Origin: a virus
Direction: 5' to 3' (one strand)
DNA: 64,000 bases
IMG/VR virus record: IMGVR_UViG_3300044635_001663
Location: 62,001 to 126,000 of that record
Below are positions 40,912 through 49,482 of this stretch, in pieces. Both the position numbers and the translations under genes were made by a program. The first letter of the stretch is position 1, and each line of letters begins with the position of its first letter. The notes below the pieces were generated by a model. That model did not search any database. It saw only the letters and a program-made list of their open reading frames with translations, and was not told the DNA's origin.

Positions 40912-43107
40912 ATGTCGGCTTTACAAGAGTTACAGAATTATACTTTCGTTAGTAAATATGCAAGATGGTTAGAGAAAGAGAATCGCAGAGAAACATGGAA
41001 AGAAGCTGTAGACAGAGTTAGAAATATGATGCATACAAAGTATGCTTCTTTAAACATAGGTTCTGATATCGATTGGGCCTACGACATAATGCATAAGAAA
41101 AAAGTTTTAGGTTCTCAAAGAGCTTTACAGTTTGGTGGGGAACCTATCCTCAAAAGACATGCAAAAATTTACAACTGTACCAGTTCCTATTGTGACAGAC
41201 TTAGATTTTTTCAAGAATGTTTTTGGCTACTATTGTGCGGTTCTGGTACTGGGTTTAGTGTTCAAAAACACCATATAGCAAAGCTACCTTCATTGTCACA
41301 GGAACCGAAATCAGAAACTGGTAAAAAGTATGTTATAGAAGATAGCATAGAAGGATGGGCTGATGCTCTGGGGGTTCTTCTTAGTTCATATTTTACAAAA
41401 CCATCAGAAGATAAGTTTAAAGACTATAAAGACCAATATATAGTATTTGATTATTCTAATATTAGAGAAAAAGGATCTTCTTTATCGTCTGGTGTTGGTA
41501 AGGCTCCAGGGTTCGAACCTCTTCAAAACGGCTTAGAAAAAATAAGAACACTTCTAGACAGATGTCTAGCAAATGGACAAAAAAAACTCCGACCAATAGA
41601 TGCCTATGATATTATCATGCATAGTAGTGATGCTGTATTAAGCGGAGGAGTAAGAAGAAGTGCTTCCTTAGCACTATTCAGTCATAACGATGTTGAGATG
41701 GCCAAGGCTAAAACAGGAAATTGGTACATGGATAATCCACAAAGGGCTCGTAGTAATAACTCAGCACTTCTATTAAAAGATGAAACCACATTTGATGAAT
41801 TTCAAATTCTAATGGATAGTGTTAAAGAATTTGGAGAACCGGGATTTATCTGGAGCGATTCAACAGAAATGACTTTTAATCCGTGCGTAGAAGTAGGCAT
41901 GTGGCCCGTAGACGAAGAAACAGGTAGATCTGGTTGGCAAGGCTGTAATTTGTCTACTATTAATTGCTCATCTGTTACTGATGAAAGTGATTTTTATGAG
42001 AGATGTAAAGCTGCTGCGACTATAGGAACATTACAGGCTGGTTTTACAAATCTAGAGTATTTAGGCGAAATTAGCCAAAAAATCTTCCAAAGAGAAGCAC
42101 TTCTTGGAGTTTCATTAACCGGGATCATGGAAAAGCATGATATCGTGTTAACAGAAAAAGTTCTTAAAAATGGTGCCAAAATAGCAGTAGACACTAATAA
42201 AGAATTAGCCAAAAAAATTGGTATTAATCAAGCTGCTAGAGTAACCTGTTTAAAACCAGAGGGTACGAGCAGTAGTATGTTGGGAACAAGCTCTGGCATA
42301 CACCCACATCACGCTAAACGCTATATAAGGCACGTACAGGCGAATGTTTTAGAGGCCCCATACCAACACTTCAAAAAAGTAAACCCGCAGGCGTGCGAGA
42401 AATCATCATGGTCTGCCAACAATACTGATGAGGTGGTTAAATTCCCTATAGAGGTACCAGATGGAGCTAAACTAAAGAATCAATTACCAGCAGTAGAAAT
42501 GTTGTCAATAGTAAAAGACACTCAAAAAAATTGGGTCTATTCTGGTAAAAATAGATCATTATGTACCCAGAGCTATTTAAGTCATAATGTTAGCAATACC
42601 GTAACAGTTAAGCCAGATGAGTGGATAGATGTTACTAAGTACATATATGATAATCGTCGGTATTTTGCGGGGATCTCTTTGATTCCTCAGAGTGGAGACA
42701 AAGATTATATTCAGGCTCCGTTCACTACAGTGTATACTAGTAGAGAAATAGTCAAAGAATACGGAGATGCTGCTTTATGGTGCTCTGGTTTAATAGAATT
42801 AGCTCTTAATGTATTTGACAACAATTTGTGGGCAGCTTGTGACTATGTAACTATGAATCAAGCTAAGGAAAACGACACAGAAGATAGACTAAAGTTTATA
42901 ACTAAAATGAAAAACTTTGCTGGTAAATATTTTAATAGCGATGTTAAAAGATTAACTTATTGTATGAAAGATGTATATAATTGGAAAATTTATTGCGACT
43001 TATTCGATAGCTTCAAGAAGGTTGATTATACGCAACTACTGGAAACAGAGGATAATACTTTGGGAATAGAGGAAATTAGTTGCGCTGGCGGCGCCTGTCT
43101 AATTTAA
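40912..43107 (+). CDS. nrdJ: Adenosylcobalamin-dependent (class II) ribonucleotide reductase, single-chain
   Basis: I start at the ATG seven bases after TAGGAGA. The 731-residue length and features fit the monomeric Lactobacillus-type class II enzyme. The protein has KIYNCTSSYC (substrate-site Cys), CGSGTGFSVQKHHIAKLP, the radical-site loop NPCVEVGMWPV with GCNLSTINC, PEGTSSSMLGTSSGIHPHH and a C-terminal Cys pair (SCAGGACLI). It reduces ribonucleoside triphosphates with B12 and thioredoxin-type reductant, without oxygen or a diiron partner. It provides dNTPs for replication. Confidence 0.92.
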   Translation: MSALQELQNYTFVSKYARWLEKENRRETWKEAVDRVRNMMHTKYASLNIGSDIDWAYDIMHKKKVLGSQRALQFGGEPILKRHAKIYNCTSSYCDRLRFFQECFWLLLCGSGTGFSVQKHHIAKLPSLSQEPKSETGKKYVIEDSIEGWADALGVLLSSYFTKPSEDKFKDYKDQYIVFDYSNIREKGSSLSSGVGKAPGFEPLQNGLEKIRTLLDRCLANGQKKLRPIDAYDIIMHSSDAVLSGGVRRSASLALFSHNDVEMAKAKTGNWYMDNPQRARSNNSALLLKDETTFDEFQILMDSVKEFGEPGFIWSDSTEMTFNPCVEVGMWPVDEETGRSGWQGCNLSTINCSSVTDESDFYERCKAAATIGTLQAGFTNLEYLGEISQKIFQREALLGVSLTGIMEKHDIVLTEKVLKNGAKIAVDTNKELAKKIGINQAARVTCLKPEGTSSSMLGTSSGIHPHHAKRYIRHVQANVLEAPYQHFKKVNPQACEKSSWSANNTDEVVKFPIEVPDGAKLKNQLPAVEMLSIVKDTQKNWVYSGKNRSLCTQSYLSHNVSNTVTVKPDEWIDVTKYIYDNRRYFAGISLIPQSGDKDYIQAPFTTVYTSREIVKEYGDAALWCSGLIELALNVFDNNLWAACDYVTMNQAKENDTEDRLKFITKMKNFAGKYFNSDVKRLTYCMKDVYNWKIYCDLFDSFKKVDYTQLLETEDNTLGIEEISCAGGACLI

Positions 43108-43132
43108 ACTCTATTTTGCAAAAGGGTATAAT

Positions 43133-43864
43133 TTGAGAAAAAATAATAAAAACTTAAAAAAGAAATCCAAAGTTATTGATATTACAAATAATATTGATCC
43201 TCAAACAAGCAGTGTGGTATATAGGAATCGTTTAAGGCCAAGAACAGAAAACCAAAGGGCGTATATTAGAACTGTTGCAGAAAACACTATTACATTTTGT
43301 CAGGGTTTGGCAGGCACTGGCAAAACTCATATAGCGATGGGAATGGCTATAGAATATTTATTAGACGAAAAAGTAAAAAAGATTATTGTTACCAGACCAG
43401 TTTTAGAAGCAGGAGAACGTATTGGGTTTTTACCAGGAACAGCGGAAGAAAAATTACACCCTTATCTACTACCATTATTAGATGAGATTCAACACTTCAT
43501 TACTATGCAACAGTATACCAGTTTGAAACTCAATAATAAAATAGAGGTTGTTCCTCTTGGTTTGATGAGAGGTAGAAATTTCCATAATGCTTTTATTGTT
43601 GCTGACGAATGTCAGAATGCCTCTTATGATCAATTAAAAATGTTATTAACAAGAACTGGCACTGATAGCAAAATGGTTTTAACAGGAGACATCGGTCAAT
43701 CTGACTTGAATAGAAATATGCAGGGAGGATTTTTAAACATGATGAAAGCATTGGACGGAGTTGACGGTTTGGGTTTTGTACAATTACAATCGTCTGATAT
43801 TGTTAGAAATCCAATCATATCAAAAATTTTGACACGATTAGACTCACATGAGACACAAACATAA
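43133..43864 (+). CDS. PhoH-family ATPase
   Basis: The product (about 243 residues, TTG start after AAAGGG) has QGLAGTGKTHIAMGMAIEYL (Walker A), IIVTRPVLEAGERIGFLPG (PhoH hallmark), HPYLLPLLDEI, and FIVADECQNASYDQLKMLLT (Walker B), then MVLTGDIGQSDL. PhoH proteins are RNA-linked ATPases common in phages; their role is not settled. A good -10-like TATAAT lies just before the start codon. Confidence 0.9.
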   Translation: MRKNNKNLKKKSKVIDITNNIDPQTSSVVYRNRLRPRTENQRAYIRTVAENTITFCQGLAGTGKTHIAMGMAIEYLLDEKVKKIIVTRPVLEAGERIGFLPGTAEEKLHPYLLPLLDEIQHFITMQQYTSLKLNNKIEVVPLGLMRGRNFHNAFIVADECQNASYDQLKMLLTRTGTDSKMVLTGDIGQSDLNRNMQGGFLNMMKALDGVDGLGFVQLQSSDIVRNPIISKILTRLDSHETQT

Positions 43865-44426
43865 ACAATGCTTAGTACTTAATGCTGATTACACACCACT
43901 AGGCATTATCGATTGGAAAAAGGCTATGGTGTGGTCATTTAAGTATATTTATAATAGTTCTAAAATGCATATAGAAATTATAGACTATTATGATAGTGAT
44001 TATATTGTTGGAGCTAATAATAAAACTTTTTTGATTCCAGCAGTTATCAAAACAAACAAATACTTTAAGGTCCACACACAGTCTGTGACTTTTTCTAGAA
44101 AAAATTTATTCATTAGAGATAATTTTACATGTCAATATTGTGGAGAAAAGAACGAAATTAATAAATTGACTTATGATCATGTCATACCCAAATCTAAGTG
44201 GCAGTTTGATCATTCTCCCACAAATTGGACCAATATAGTTACTGCTTGTGTATCCTGCAATCTCAAAAAGAAAAATAGAACGCCGTCCCAAGCTAATATG
44301 CCTTTAAGAAATCATCCGGTAGTACCGCAGAAAAGCATCAAATACTTGCCAGTGAGTCATCACATTTCTACTATAAAATCGGAAGTTCCCGACCAGTGGA
44401 AGATTTATTTTAAAGATTTTCAGTAA
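43848..44426 (+). CDS. HNH endonuclease
   Basis: The 192-residue product opens with CLVLNADYTPLGIIDWKKA, a module typical of phage HNH proteins, then has FTCQYCGEKNEI, TYDHVIPKSKW and NIVTACVSCNLKKKNRTP: the CxxC...DH...N...CxxC order of zinc-bound HNH_5 nucleases. It may be a homing nuclease or a packaging or recombination nuclease. It overlaps both neighbours. Confidence 0.85.
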   Translation: MRHKHKQCLVLNADYTPLGIIDWKKAMVWSFKYIYNSSKMHIEIIDYYDSDYIVGANNKTFLIPAVIKTNKYFKVHTQSVTFSRKNLFIRDNFTCQYCGEKNEINKLTYDHVIPKSKWQFDHSPTNWTNIVTACVSCNLKKKNRTPSQANMPLRNHPVVPQKSIKYLPVSHHISTIKSEVPDQWKIYFKDFQ

Positions 44427-44776
44427 TGCCAACATATTCTTATTATTGTGACAAGTGTAAACTAGGATTTGAGTTATTCTCCCATATAAGAGATTATGTG
44501 GAATCACCCAAATGTGTTCAATGTGGAAAAACATCATGTACATATAGACAATATATCAAAGATATTAGTACACAAAATGTATCTGTTAAAAAATCAGATA
44601 GCGAACTCAAAACATTGGGAGATTTAGCAAACAGAAATAGAGATAGATTAAGCGAAGACCAAAAACAAGCATTAGATCAAAAACATAATGATTATAAAGA
44701 AATAGAATCTACCAAAGAATTGCCTAGTGGTATGTCTAGGATGAAGAAAACCAAAGTTAAGAACAAGTGGACCTAA
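44426..44776 (+). CDS. Small zinc-ribbon protein (FmdB-like)
   Basis: Residues 1-45 follow the FmdB/regulatory zinc-ribbon pattern: MPTYSYYCDKCKLGFELFSH, then SPKCVQCGKTSCTYRQY, with CxxC...CxxC. The C-terminal 70 residues are a charged, probably helical tail. Such proteins may bind nucleic acid or act as adaptors. The start overlaps the HNH stop. Confidence 0.6.
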   Translation: MPTYSYYCDKCKLGFELFSHIRDYVESPKCVQCGKTSCTYRQYIKDISTQNVSVKKSDSELKTLGDLANRNRDRLSEDQKQALDQKHNDYKEIESTKELPSGMSRMKKTKVKNKWT

Positions 44777-44795
44777 TAAATTAAGAAAGAAAATC

Positions 44796-45185
44796 ATGAC
44801 TATTTTTAATCCATCTAGCTGCTTTAAAGAAGACCCACTAAATGATTCATTAGAAGAGACTTATTACACTCTAATAGGATCAGAAGATAAACTTGATTCT
44901 GAAAATCTGCCTATTAGATCTAAGCTAGACAGTAAGGTATACGCTAAGAAAATTATGAGAGCTGACCAAACGGTAAAGTATTTAATTAGATTAGATCGTA
45001 ATGGAAAACTCTTCAACCCTATTTCTTTTTATGGCGAAGAAAAGAATAATAATTTTTTGGATAGAGTCTGTAGGTCAAATGATAAATTCAAACAGGTTAG
45101 TCAGAAAACATTTAATTTGTATGCAGAATTTCTAAAATCAAAAAATCCAGCATGGCTTAATAATGCAGAAAGGGAGACTGAATAA
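44796..45185 (+). CDS. Hypothetical protein, paralogue of the gene at 46794
   Basis: The 129-residue product has YAKKIMRADQTVKYLIRLDR, KLFNPISFYGE and FNLYAEFLKSKNPAWLN. The protein encoded at 46794 repeats this order (YAKIIVDNNS, KLFNPNGFWL, FDAYLLFLRTES), which points to an old duplication. It looks like a compact alpha/beta protein. Function is unknown. Its stop overlaps the next start. Confidence 0.45.
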   Translation: MTIFNPSSCFKEDPLNDSLEETYYTLIGSEDKLDSENLPIRSKLDSKVYAKKIMRADQTVKYLIRLDRNGKLFNPISFYGEEKNNNFLDRVCRSNDKFKQVSQKTFNLYAEFLKSKNPAWLNNAERETE

Positions 45186-45529
45186 TGTCAAGAATTAATA
45201 GAACACAATCATATGCAGCTCTATGGCTGAATCATTTAGGTTGGCCAGTAGAAAAAATATCTAATGAACTAGAAATAACGGATAATCAGGTATTAGGGGT
45301 TATTAAAAAAGAAAAAGAAAAGGGTAGTTCTTCTGCAATCAAAACAGCTTCGTCCTCAACCAGTGCATCAAAATCAAAGCACTTGATGATAACAGACTCA
45401 GCTAATAACAAAAATAACGTAGCCATTATGACCAAAGAAGCATCTGCCTTAAATGATGATTTCAAAAAGCAAAATCCCCCAACAACTGAAAATAGATTTT
45501 CCAAGAATATTTTTAGGATTAACGAATAA
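45185..45529 (+). CDS. Small protein with probable helix-turn-helix
   Basis: The first 45 residues (SYAALWLNHLGWPVEKISNE, then LEITDNQVLGVIKKE) have the spacing of a helix-turn-helix. The rest is Ser/Thr/Lys-rich and probably disordered. It may bind DNA near the replication genes. The start and the stop both overlap neighbours by a base or two. Confidence 0.45.
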   Translation: MSRINRTQSYAALWLNHLGWPVEKISNELEITDNQVLGVIKKEKEKGSSSAIKTASSSTSASKSKHLMITDSANNKNNVAIMTKEASALNDDFKKQNPPTTENRFSKNIFRINE

Positions 45530-45912
45530 TGAGCAATATGCCACAGATGGATCCTAATCAAATCCAAGCAATGATTGTAATGTTACAGTCTATGCTTTCT
45601 CAACAAACAAATGTTTCAGATGCTCCTAGTGCCAAACCTAAAAAACCTCGTTCTAAAAAGGCATCCAATCAATCTACCAGTAATGGTAGAATTAATAAAT
45701 TTGATTCGATGACCGAGAAAAATTTACATAAAGAAGACATAGAAATAGACCGTAAGTTAAGTCAGATACCGCCAGTTCCTAGGGCTCGTAAGTTTAGTAC
45801 TTTAAATGTTCAGTGCAGAGTATGTGGTAAGAGAGAAGAGATTAACCCTACCTTATTATCAGATGCTCCGGATAGATACAAATGTAATAAATGTTCAGTA
45901 AGTCCTGGTTAA
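45529..45912 (+). CDS. Small protein with C-terminal zinc ribbon
   Basis: The N-terminal half is low-complexity (Gln-, Ser- and Lys-rich). The C-terminal 40 residues read VQCRVCGKREEINPTLLSDA then RYKCNKCSVSPG, a CxxC...CxxC ribbon with an Asp/Ile-rich loop. It resembles small transcription-related phage proteins with a similar ribbon, but I cannot name the family. Confidence 0.5.
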   Translation: MSNMPQMDPNQIQAMIVMLQSMLSQQTNVSDAPSAKPKKPRSKKASNQSTSNGRINKFDSMTEKNLHKEDIEIDRKLSQIPPVPRARKFSTLNVQCRVCGKREEINPTLLSDAPDRYKCNKCSVSPG

Positions 45913-45918
45913 AATATA

Positions 45919-46161
45919 ATGGAATATATAGAAGAATTAGAATCTGGTACTATTTTCCGTTCAAACGAGGATCATTATTTTTTATTGACTTCTGATTTTA
46001 AACAAAACGGAAGCAGACTGTGTTACTCTATAAAGAACGGCTTGCCCCAATGGTTCCCTTCCGATACTATAGTGTCAAGGGATACCGTTTATACTCTTGA
46101 CAAAGACCATAATATATGTCCTATAAAACCTATACAATCTCAATATCCAGAAAAATCTTAA
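45919..46161 (+). CDS. Hypothetical protein, 80 residues
   Basis: A small beta-rich protein (ESGTIFRSNEDHYFLLTSDF, then PQWFPSDTIVSRDTVYTLDK), with no known motif. It looks like a small SH3-like or similar barrel. Its end overlaps the start of the next gene by 46 bases. Confidence 0.4.
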   Translation: MEYIEELESGTIFRSNEDHYFLLTSDFKQNGSRLCYSIKNGLPQWFPSDTIVSRDTVYTLDKDHNICPIKPIQSQYPEKS

Positions 46162-46391
46162 CTTTTCTTAAGGCTTTATTCTGGCATATTAATGCAGGAT
46201 TTCCCAAGGCTACCTCTGATGAAATAAGAGATAGATTAAATATTTGCATGTCTTGTGAATATATGGAAAAAACTAAGTCTCAGTGTTTGATGTGTGGATG
46301 TAATTTGTCTAATAAAAAAGTTTTTATGAATAAACTAGCATGGGCAGATCAAGAGTGTCCTGTTCAGAAATGGAAGAAAATTAAAAGATGA
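46116..46391 (+). CDS. Small protein with Cys-rich zinc site
   Basis: In 91 residues there is a stretch RLNICMSCEYMEKTKSQCLM followed by CGCNLSNKK and ECPVQKWKK, with a C..C...C..C.C pattern typical of small phage zinc proteins (DUF6171-like). The N-terminus is hydrophobic (RKILTFLKALFWHINAGFP) and may be a membrane-proximal helix. Function unknown. Confidence 0.5.
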   Translation: MSYKTYTISISRKILTFLKALFWHINAGFPKATSDEIRDRLNICMSCEYMEKTKSQCLMCGCNLSNKKVFMNKLAWADQECPVQKWKKIKR

Positions 46392-46801
46392 ACACAGAAG
46401 AATATAAGCCTCCGCTACCTCATGATATAGTATCTCAATATATATCAGAAGAAGAATTAGAGCTTTTACAAAAACTAGAAGGCAAACTTAGACAAGCTGA
46501 ACAGGCGTTGTCTGAGGAGGCTCAAAAATTTTGTCAATTCCAACAAGCTTGTGCCACAGATACAACAAACCAAGAGGAAGTATTGGGGCCTCGTCCATAT
46601 ATGGTGAACATACAAATAGTTTGCGATGTATTACAGGAACAGCCGGATATGACAGGATCTAATATGGTCGAAAGAATCCATAAAACATATATGGCAGATT
46701 TTATAACAGATAACTATAAAACAGTTATTGATACATTATACAATAATATAGAGTCTTTGCTCACGGACACCTGTAAGAATACTATAAAAAACGATGAGTG
46801 A
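46388..46801 (+). CDS. Hypothetical helical protein
   Basis: The 137-residue product has a long acidic helix (SEEELELLQKLEGKLRQAEQ) near the N-terminus, probably a coiled coil, then a mixed region with PYMVNIQIVCDVLQEQPDM. I recognise no family. It overlaps both neighbours by a few bases, so it belongs to the row of small proteins before the recombinase gene. Confidence 0.4.
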   Translation: MNTEEYKPPLPHDIVSQYISEEELELLQKLEGKLRQAEQALSEEAQKFCQFQQACATDTTNQEEVLGPRPYMVNIQIVCDVLQEQPDMTGSNMVERIHKTYMADFITDNYKTVIDTLYNNIESLLTDTCKNTIKNDE

Positions 46802-47150
46802 GATTTGGTTTACTTCTCGTAGTCATAGCAACGGATGTGATAAAAATAATAATTACATCACAGACGATTCTGCGAAAACTTATGCTAAAATTATCGTAGA
46901 TAATAACTCTATAACTTTTTATATTAAAGGTGGTAAATACGCCAAACTGTTTAATCCAAATGGTTTTTGGCTAAACAGCTCAGGACATTACGATAAACAA
47001 GAAAATTTTGATTTTTGGACATGGAAACAAGTTACAAAAGATATCTTTGATGCGTATTTATTGTTTTTACGCACAGAAAGCTATATTCATTTAGGACTAG
47101 CAGAGAAGCTGTATTTAAAATATGACAATGTATCCGTCGAAATACTCTAA
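46794..47150 (+). CDS. Hypothetical protein, paralogue of the gene at 44796
   Basis: The 118-residue product repeats the pattern of the gene at 44796: YAKIIVDNNSITFYIKGG, KLFNPNGFWLNS and KDIFDAYLLFLRTES. The pair suggests one old duplication with divergence. No catalytic residues stand out. Its end overlaps the next gene by 29 bases. Confidence 0.45.
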   Translation: MSEIWFTSRSHSNGCDKNNNYITDDSAKTYAKIIVDNNSITFYIKGGKYAKLFNPNGFWLNSSGHYDKQENFDFWTWKQVTKDIFDAYLLFLRTESYIHLGLAEKLYLKYDNVSVEIL

Positions 47151-47550
47151 CGGAAAAACCGTTACAGCAGCACAGTATATTACAGAAATGATCTGTGAAA
47201 ACCTAGCGAAGAAAAAAAATAAAGACCTGCATTATAGGTTCTGGTTAAATGTAGAATGGTGCAAATTTTATAAGTCGCAGATTTTTACTGCTCATAAACT
47301 ACTTAAAAAACACACAGACAAGGCTATCATAGCTGCTCTTAAGAGTGAGAAAGGCAGAAAAATTTTCTCATTGAGGGCTCCACATTTGGAAGCTATCATT
47401 ATACAGCAGCAAGTCGTCATAGATGCAAAAAATAACGACATATCAAAAGAAATTATCCGGGTAGATAAGTCTATTGGTGGCGTAGCTAATAATAAAAATA
47501 CGAAGAAATCTATCATAGAAAAATTAAAGGAACTAGATAATGAAAATTAA
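47122..47550 (+). CDS. Hypothetical protein upstream of the recombinase gene
   Basis: The 142-residue product is basic and helical (MICENLAKKKNKDLHYRFW, then AHKLLKKHTDKAIIAALKSE). Position and charge suggest a DNA-associated partner of the recombinase that follows with an 11-base overlap. A second ATG two codons in could be the true start. Family unknown. Confidence 0.4.
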   Translation: MTMYPSKYSNGKTVTAAQYITEMICENLAKKKNKDLHYRFWLNVEWCKFYKSQIFTAHKLLKKHTDKAIIAALKSEKGRKIFSLRAPHLEAIIIQQQVVIDAKNNDISKEIIRVDKSIGGVANNKNTKKSIIEKLKELDNEN

Positions 47551-48559
47551 AGAGAGCGTTAAAAAAGATTTTGGAGATAATATTATTGTTAGTGCCGCCT
47601 CTGTTGTGGATAAAAAGTCTGTTATTATTCCTGTGAGTCCAGCTATAGATATGGTCTTAAATGGTGGTATCCCAGAGGGAAGCTTTGTGGTCTTGACAGG
47701 TCAACCAAAGTGTGGTAAAACCACCACATCACTAACGTTTGCTGCAACAGCACAGAATCCTATATACGGTTCTGGTACGTTCAAAGATGGCAGGGAAGTG
47801 TACTACCTAAATATAGAAGGTAGATTGAAGAAACGAGACCTAGAAGGAATACCCGGATTAAATTTCGATAAGTTTCATGTTATCGGATCTCAAATGGGAA
47901 AGATATTACATGCTGAAGAATATTTACAAATAGCAGAAAGAATCATTAATGAAGAACCTGGATCAGTACTAATCATAGACTCATATTCTGCTTTATGTAC
48001 GGAAGCAGAAATTACAAGTGATATGGATAAGATGCAAAGAGCAGATGGAGCAAAACTATTAGCAAAATTTTGCCGCAAAGTAGCTAATGTTATACCTGTT
48101 AATAAAAATGTTGTTATAGGCATTACACACTTAATGGGTAATCCAACAGGATACGGAGCAGAGTTCAAAGAAAAATCTGGTCAAGCAATAGCATATCAAA
48201 CGGACATAAAATTAAGAGCAAAAACTTTTAAGCCTTGGCTAGTAGGAACAGAAAATACACAAATAGGTCAAGAGGTTGAGTGGCAAACTATTTGTTCTGC
48301 CTTGGGACCGCCGGGAGGGTCTATTACAAGCTATATTAGATACGGATATGGAATAGATAGATACACAGAAATTATTACTATAGGTACTGATGTTGGACTG
48401 ATATCTAAAGCTGGATCTTGGTATACCTTAGATTTCATTAAGGATAGTACAACTAAGTTTCAGGGAACAGAAAAAATTCGCCAGTTTTTAATAGAAAACG
48501 AAGAAGCATATAATGAACTATATAAACAAATAAACGAAATTCTTGGACATAATAAATAA
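47540..48559 (+). CDS. RecA/UvsX-like recombinase
   Basis: The 339-residue product has a RecA core: GSFVVLTGQPKCGKTTTSLT (Walker A at about residue 55), EVYYLNIEGRL, GSVLIIDSYSALCTEAEITS (Walker B), VVIGITHLMGNP and a C-terminal GPPGGSITSYIRYGYGID that resembles the region before the L2 loop. It is shorter and differs from bacterial RecA, as UvsX-type phage recombinases do. It should form filaments on ssDNA for strand exchange and replication restart. Confidence 0.8.
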   Translation: MKIKESVKKDFGDNIIVSAASVVDKKSVIIPVSPAIDMVLNGGIPEGSFVVLTGQPKCGKTTTSLTFAATAQNPIYGSGTFKDGREVYYLNIEGRLKKRDLEGIPGLNFDKFHVIGSQMGKILHAEEYLQIAERIINEEPGSVLIIDSYSALCTEAEITSDMDKMQRADGAKLLAKFCRKVANVIPVNKNVVIGITHLMGNPTGYGAEFKEKSGQAIAYQTDIKLRAKTFKPWLVGTENTQIGQEVEWQTICSALGPPGGSITSYIRYGYGIDRYTEIITIGTDVGLISKAGSWYTLDFIKDSTTKFQGTEKIRQFLIENEEAYNELYKQINEILGHNK

Positions 48560-48969
48560 TGGAAGTACAGGATCTTGATGGAAATTGGCACAACTGGAGT
48601 TTGCATGGACATATAGCAAAAGGTTCTTTAACTAATAAATCTAGTTTACATTTACGTGCTAGACAAATATTAAAAGAACATTATCCTACTATGCAAATTC
48701 TAGAAGAGGTACCTATTACCGTTAGACGTTCTGAAACTTTATATCTAGATTTTTATATTCCATTAATTAAAAAATGCATAGAGGTTCATGGAGAACAACA
48801 TTATAAGTTTGTTCCTTTTTATCATACTAATAAACTGAACTTCTTAAAATCCAGAAAAAGAGATAAACAAAAACAGGAGTGGTGCTTTCTCAATAATATA
48901 CAATATATTGAGTTTCCACATTTTGATACAGACAAATGGAAAGACATTATAAATGAAAAAAACAGCTAA
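48559..48969 (+). CDS. PD-(D/E)XK/Vsr-like endonuclease
   Basis: The 136-residue product shows TLYLDFYIPLIKKCIEVHGE then QHY, the D...E.H pattern of small restriction-like nucleases (DUF559, Vsr, EDxHD types), followed by RDKQKQEWCFLNNIQYIEF, the typical R..K...L...G/N..Y.E.F element. It may act in recombination or DNA repair beside the recombinase. It starts on the stop codon of the recombinase gene. Confidence 0.65.
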   Translation: MEVQDLDGNWHNWSLHGHIAKGSLTNKSSLHLRARQILKEHYPTMQILEEVPITVRRSETLYLDFYIPLIKKCIEVHGEQHYKFVPFYHTNKLNFLKSRKRDKQKQEWCFLNNIQYIEFPHFDTDKWKDIINEKNS

Positions 48970-49447
48970 AGAAGAATTACAGAACTGGGATAGTATCTTG
49001 GACGAATATGAGCATGGTCTCAATATTCCAAAATATGCTGCTAATCCAGACTCATTACCAGAGGATGAACTCAATAATTATCTCACTATGGATAGAAAGT
49101 CTTTGGAAAGTCTATCTCCAGAAGATTGTGGACAAATTGCATATAGGTTAGGCCAATATGCTTTTTATATACAAAGAACTATTAATAGAGAAACAGCAAG
49201 ATATAATTGGGCAGATGAGACGATCAAGGAAGTAATAGCTGATGAATTAAATAATTATAAAGGATATGGCTATGTTGAAAAATCAATTCAGGCTATTAAA
49301 CACAACGACAAAGCTGAAGCCCTCAATGCTATAAAGAAATACGCTAAACAAAGAACAGATAGATTACTTTATATAGCCACATCAATTAAAAACTTATCTG
49401 ATATACTATTATCTATTCAACGAAACAAAATCAAAAACTTGAACTAA
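48953..49447 (+). CDS. Conserved phage-type helical protein
   Basis: The 164-residue product is helical and acidic, with ESLSPEDCGQIAYRLGQYAF then YIQRTINRETARYNWADE. This arrangement (L....CG.IAY.LGQYAFY.Q...N.E.A...WA...I) is, to my impression, seen in proteins encoded near phage recombinase and helicase genes, of unknown function. A loader or accessory role is possible. It lies just before the DnaB gene, after which a new promoter appears. Confidence 0.5.
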   Translation: MKKTAKEELQNWDSILDEYEHGLNIPKYAANPDSLPEDELNNYLTMDRKSLESLSPEDCGQIAYRLGQYAFYIQRTINRETARYNWADETIKEVIADELNNYKGYGYVEKSIQAIKHNDKAEALNAIKKYAKQRTDRLLYIATSIKNLSDILLSIQRNKIKNLN

Positions 49448-49448
49448 C

Positions 49449-49479
49449 TTGACAACAACAGCCACGGACAGATTATAAT
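49449..49479 (+). promoter_or_regulatory. Candidate sigma-70-type promoter of the helicase gene
   Basis: TTGACA and TATAAT are both perfect, but the spacer is 19 bases. The -10 lies only three bases before the ATG, so the message would be almost leaderless or the true start would be an internal ATG at 49498. A related TTGACA element precedes ssb. Confidence 0.5.
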
Positions 49480-49482
49480 ATA

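Noticed and set aside
43297-43485. Second-frame coding sequence inside the PhoH gene
   Set aside because: It is a shadow of the PhoH frame; the P-loop and PhoH motifs are all in the main frame.
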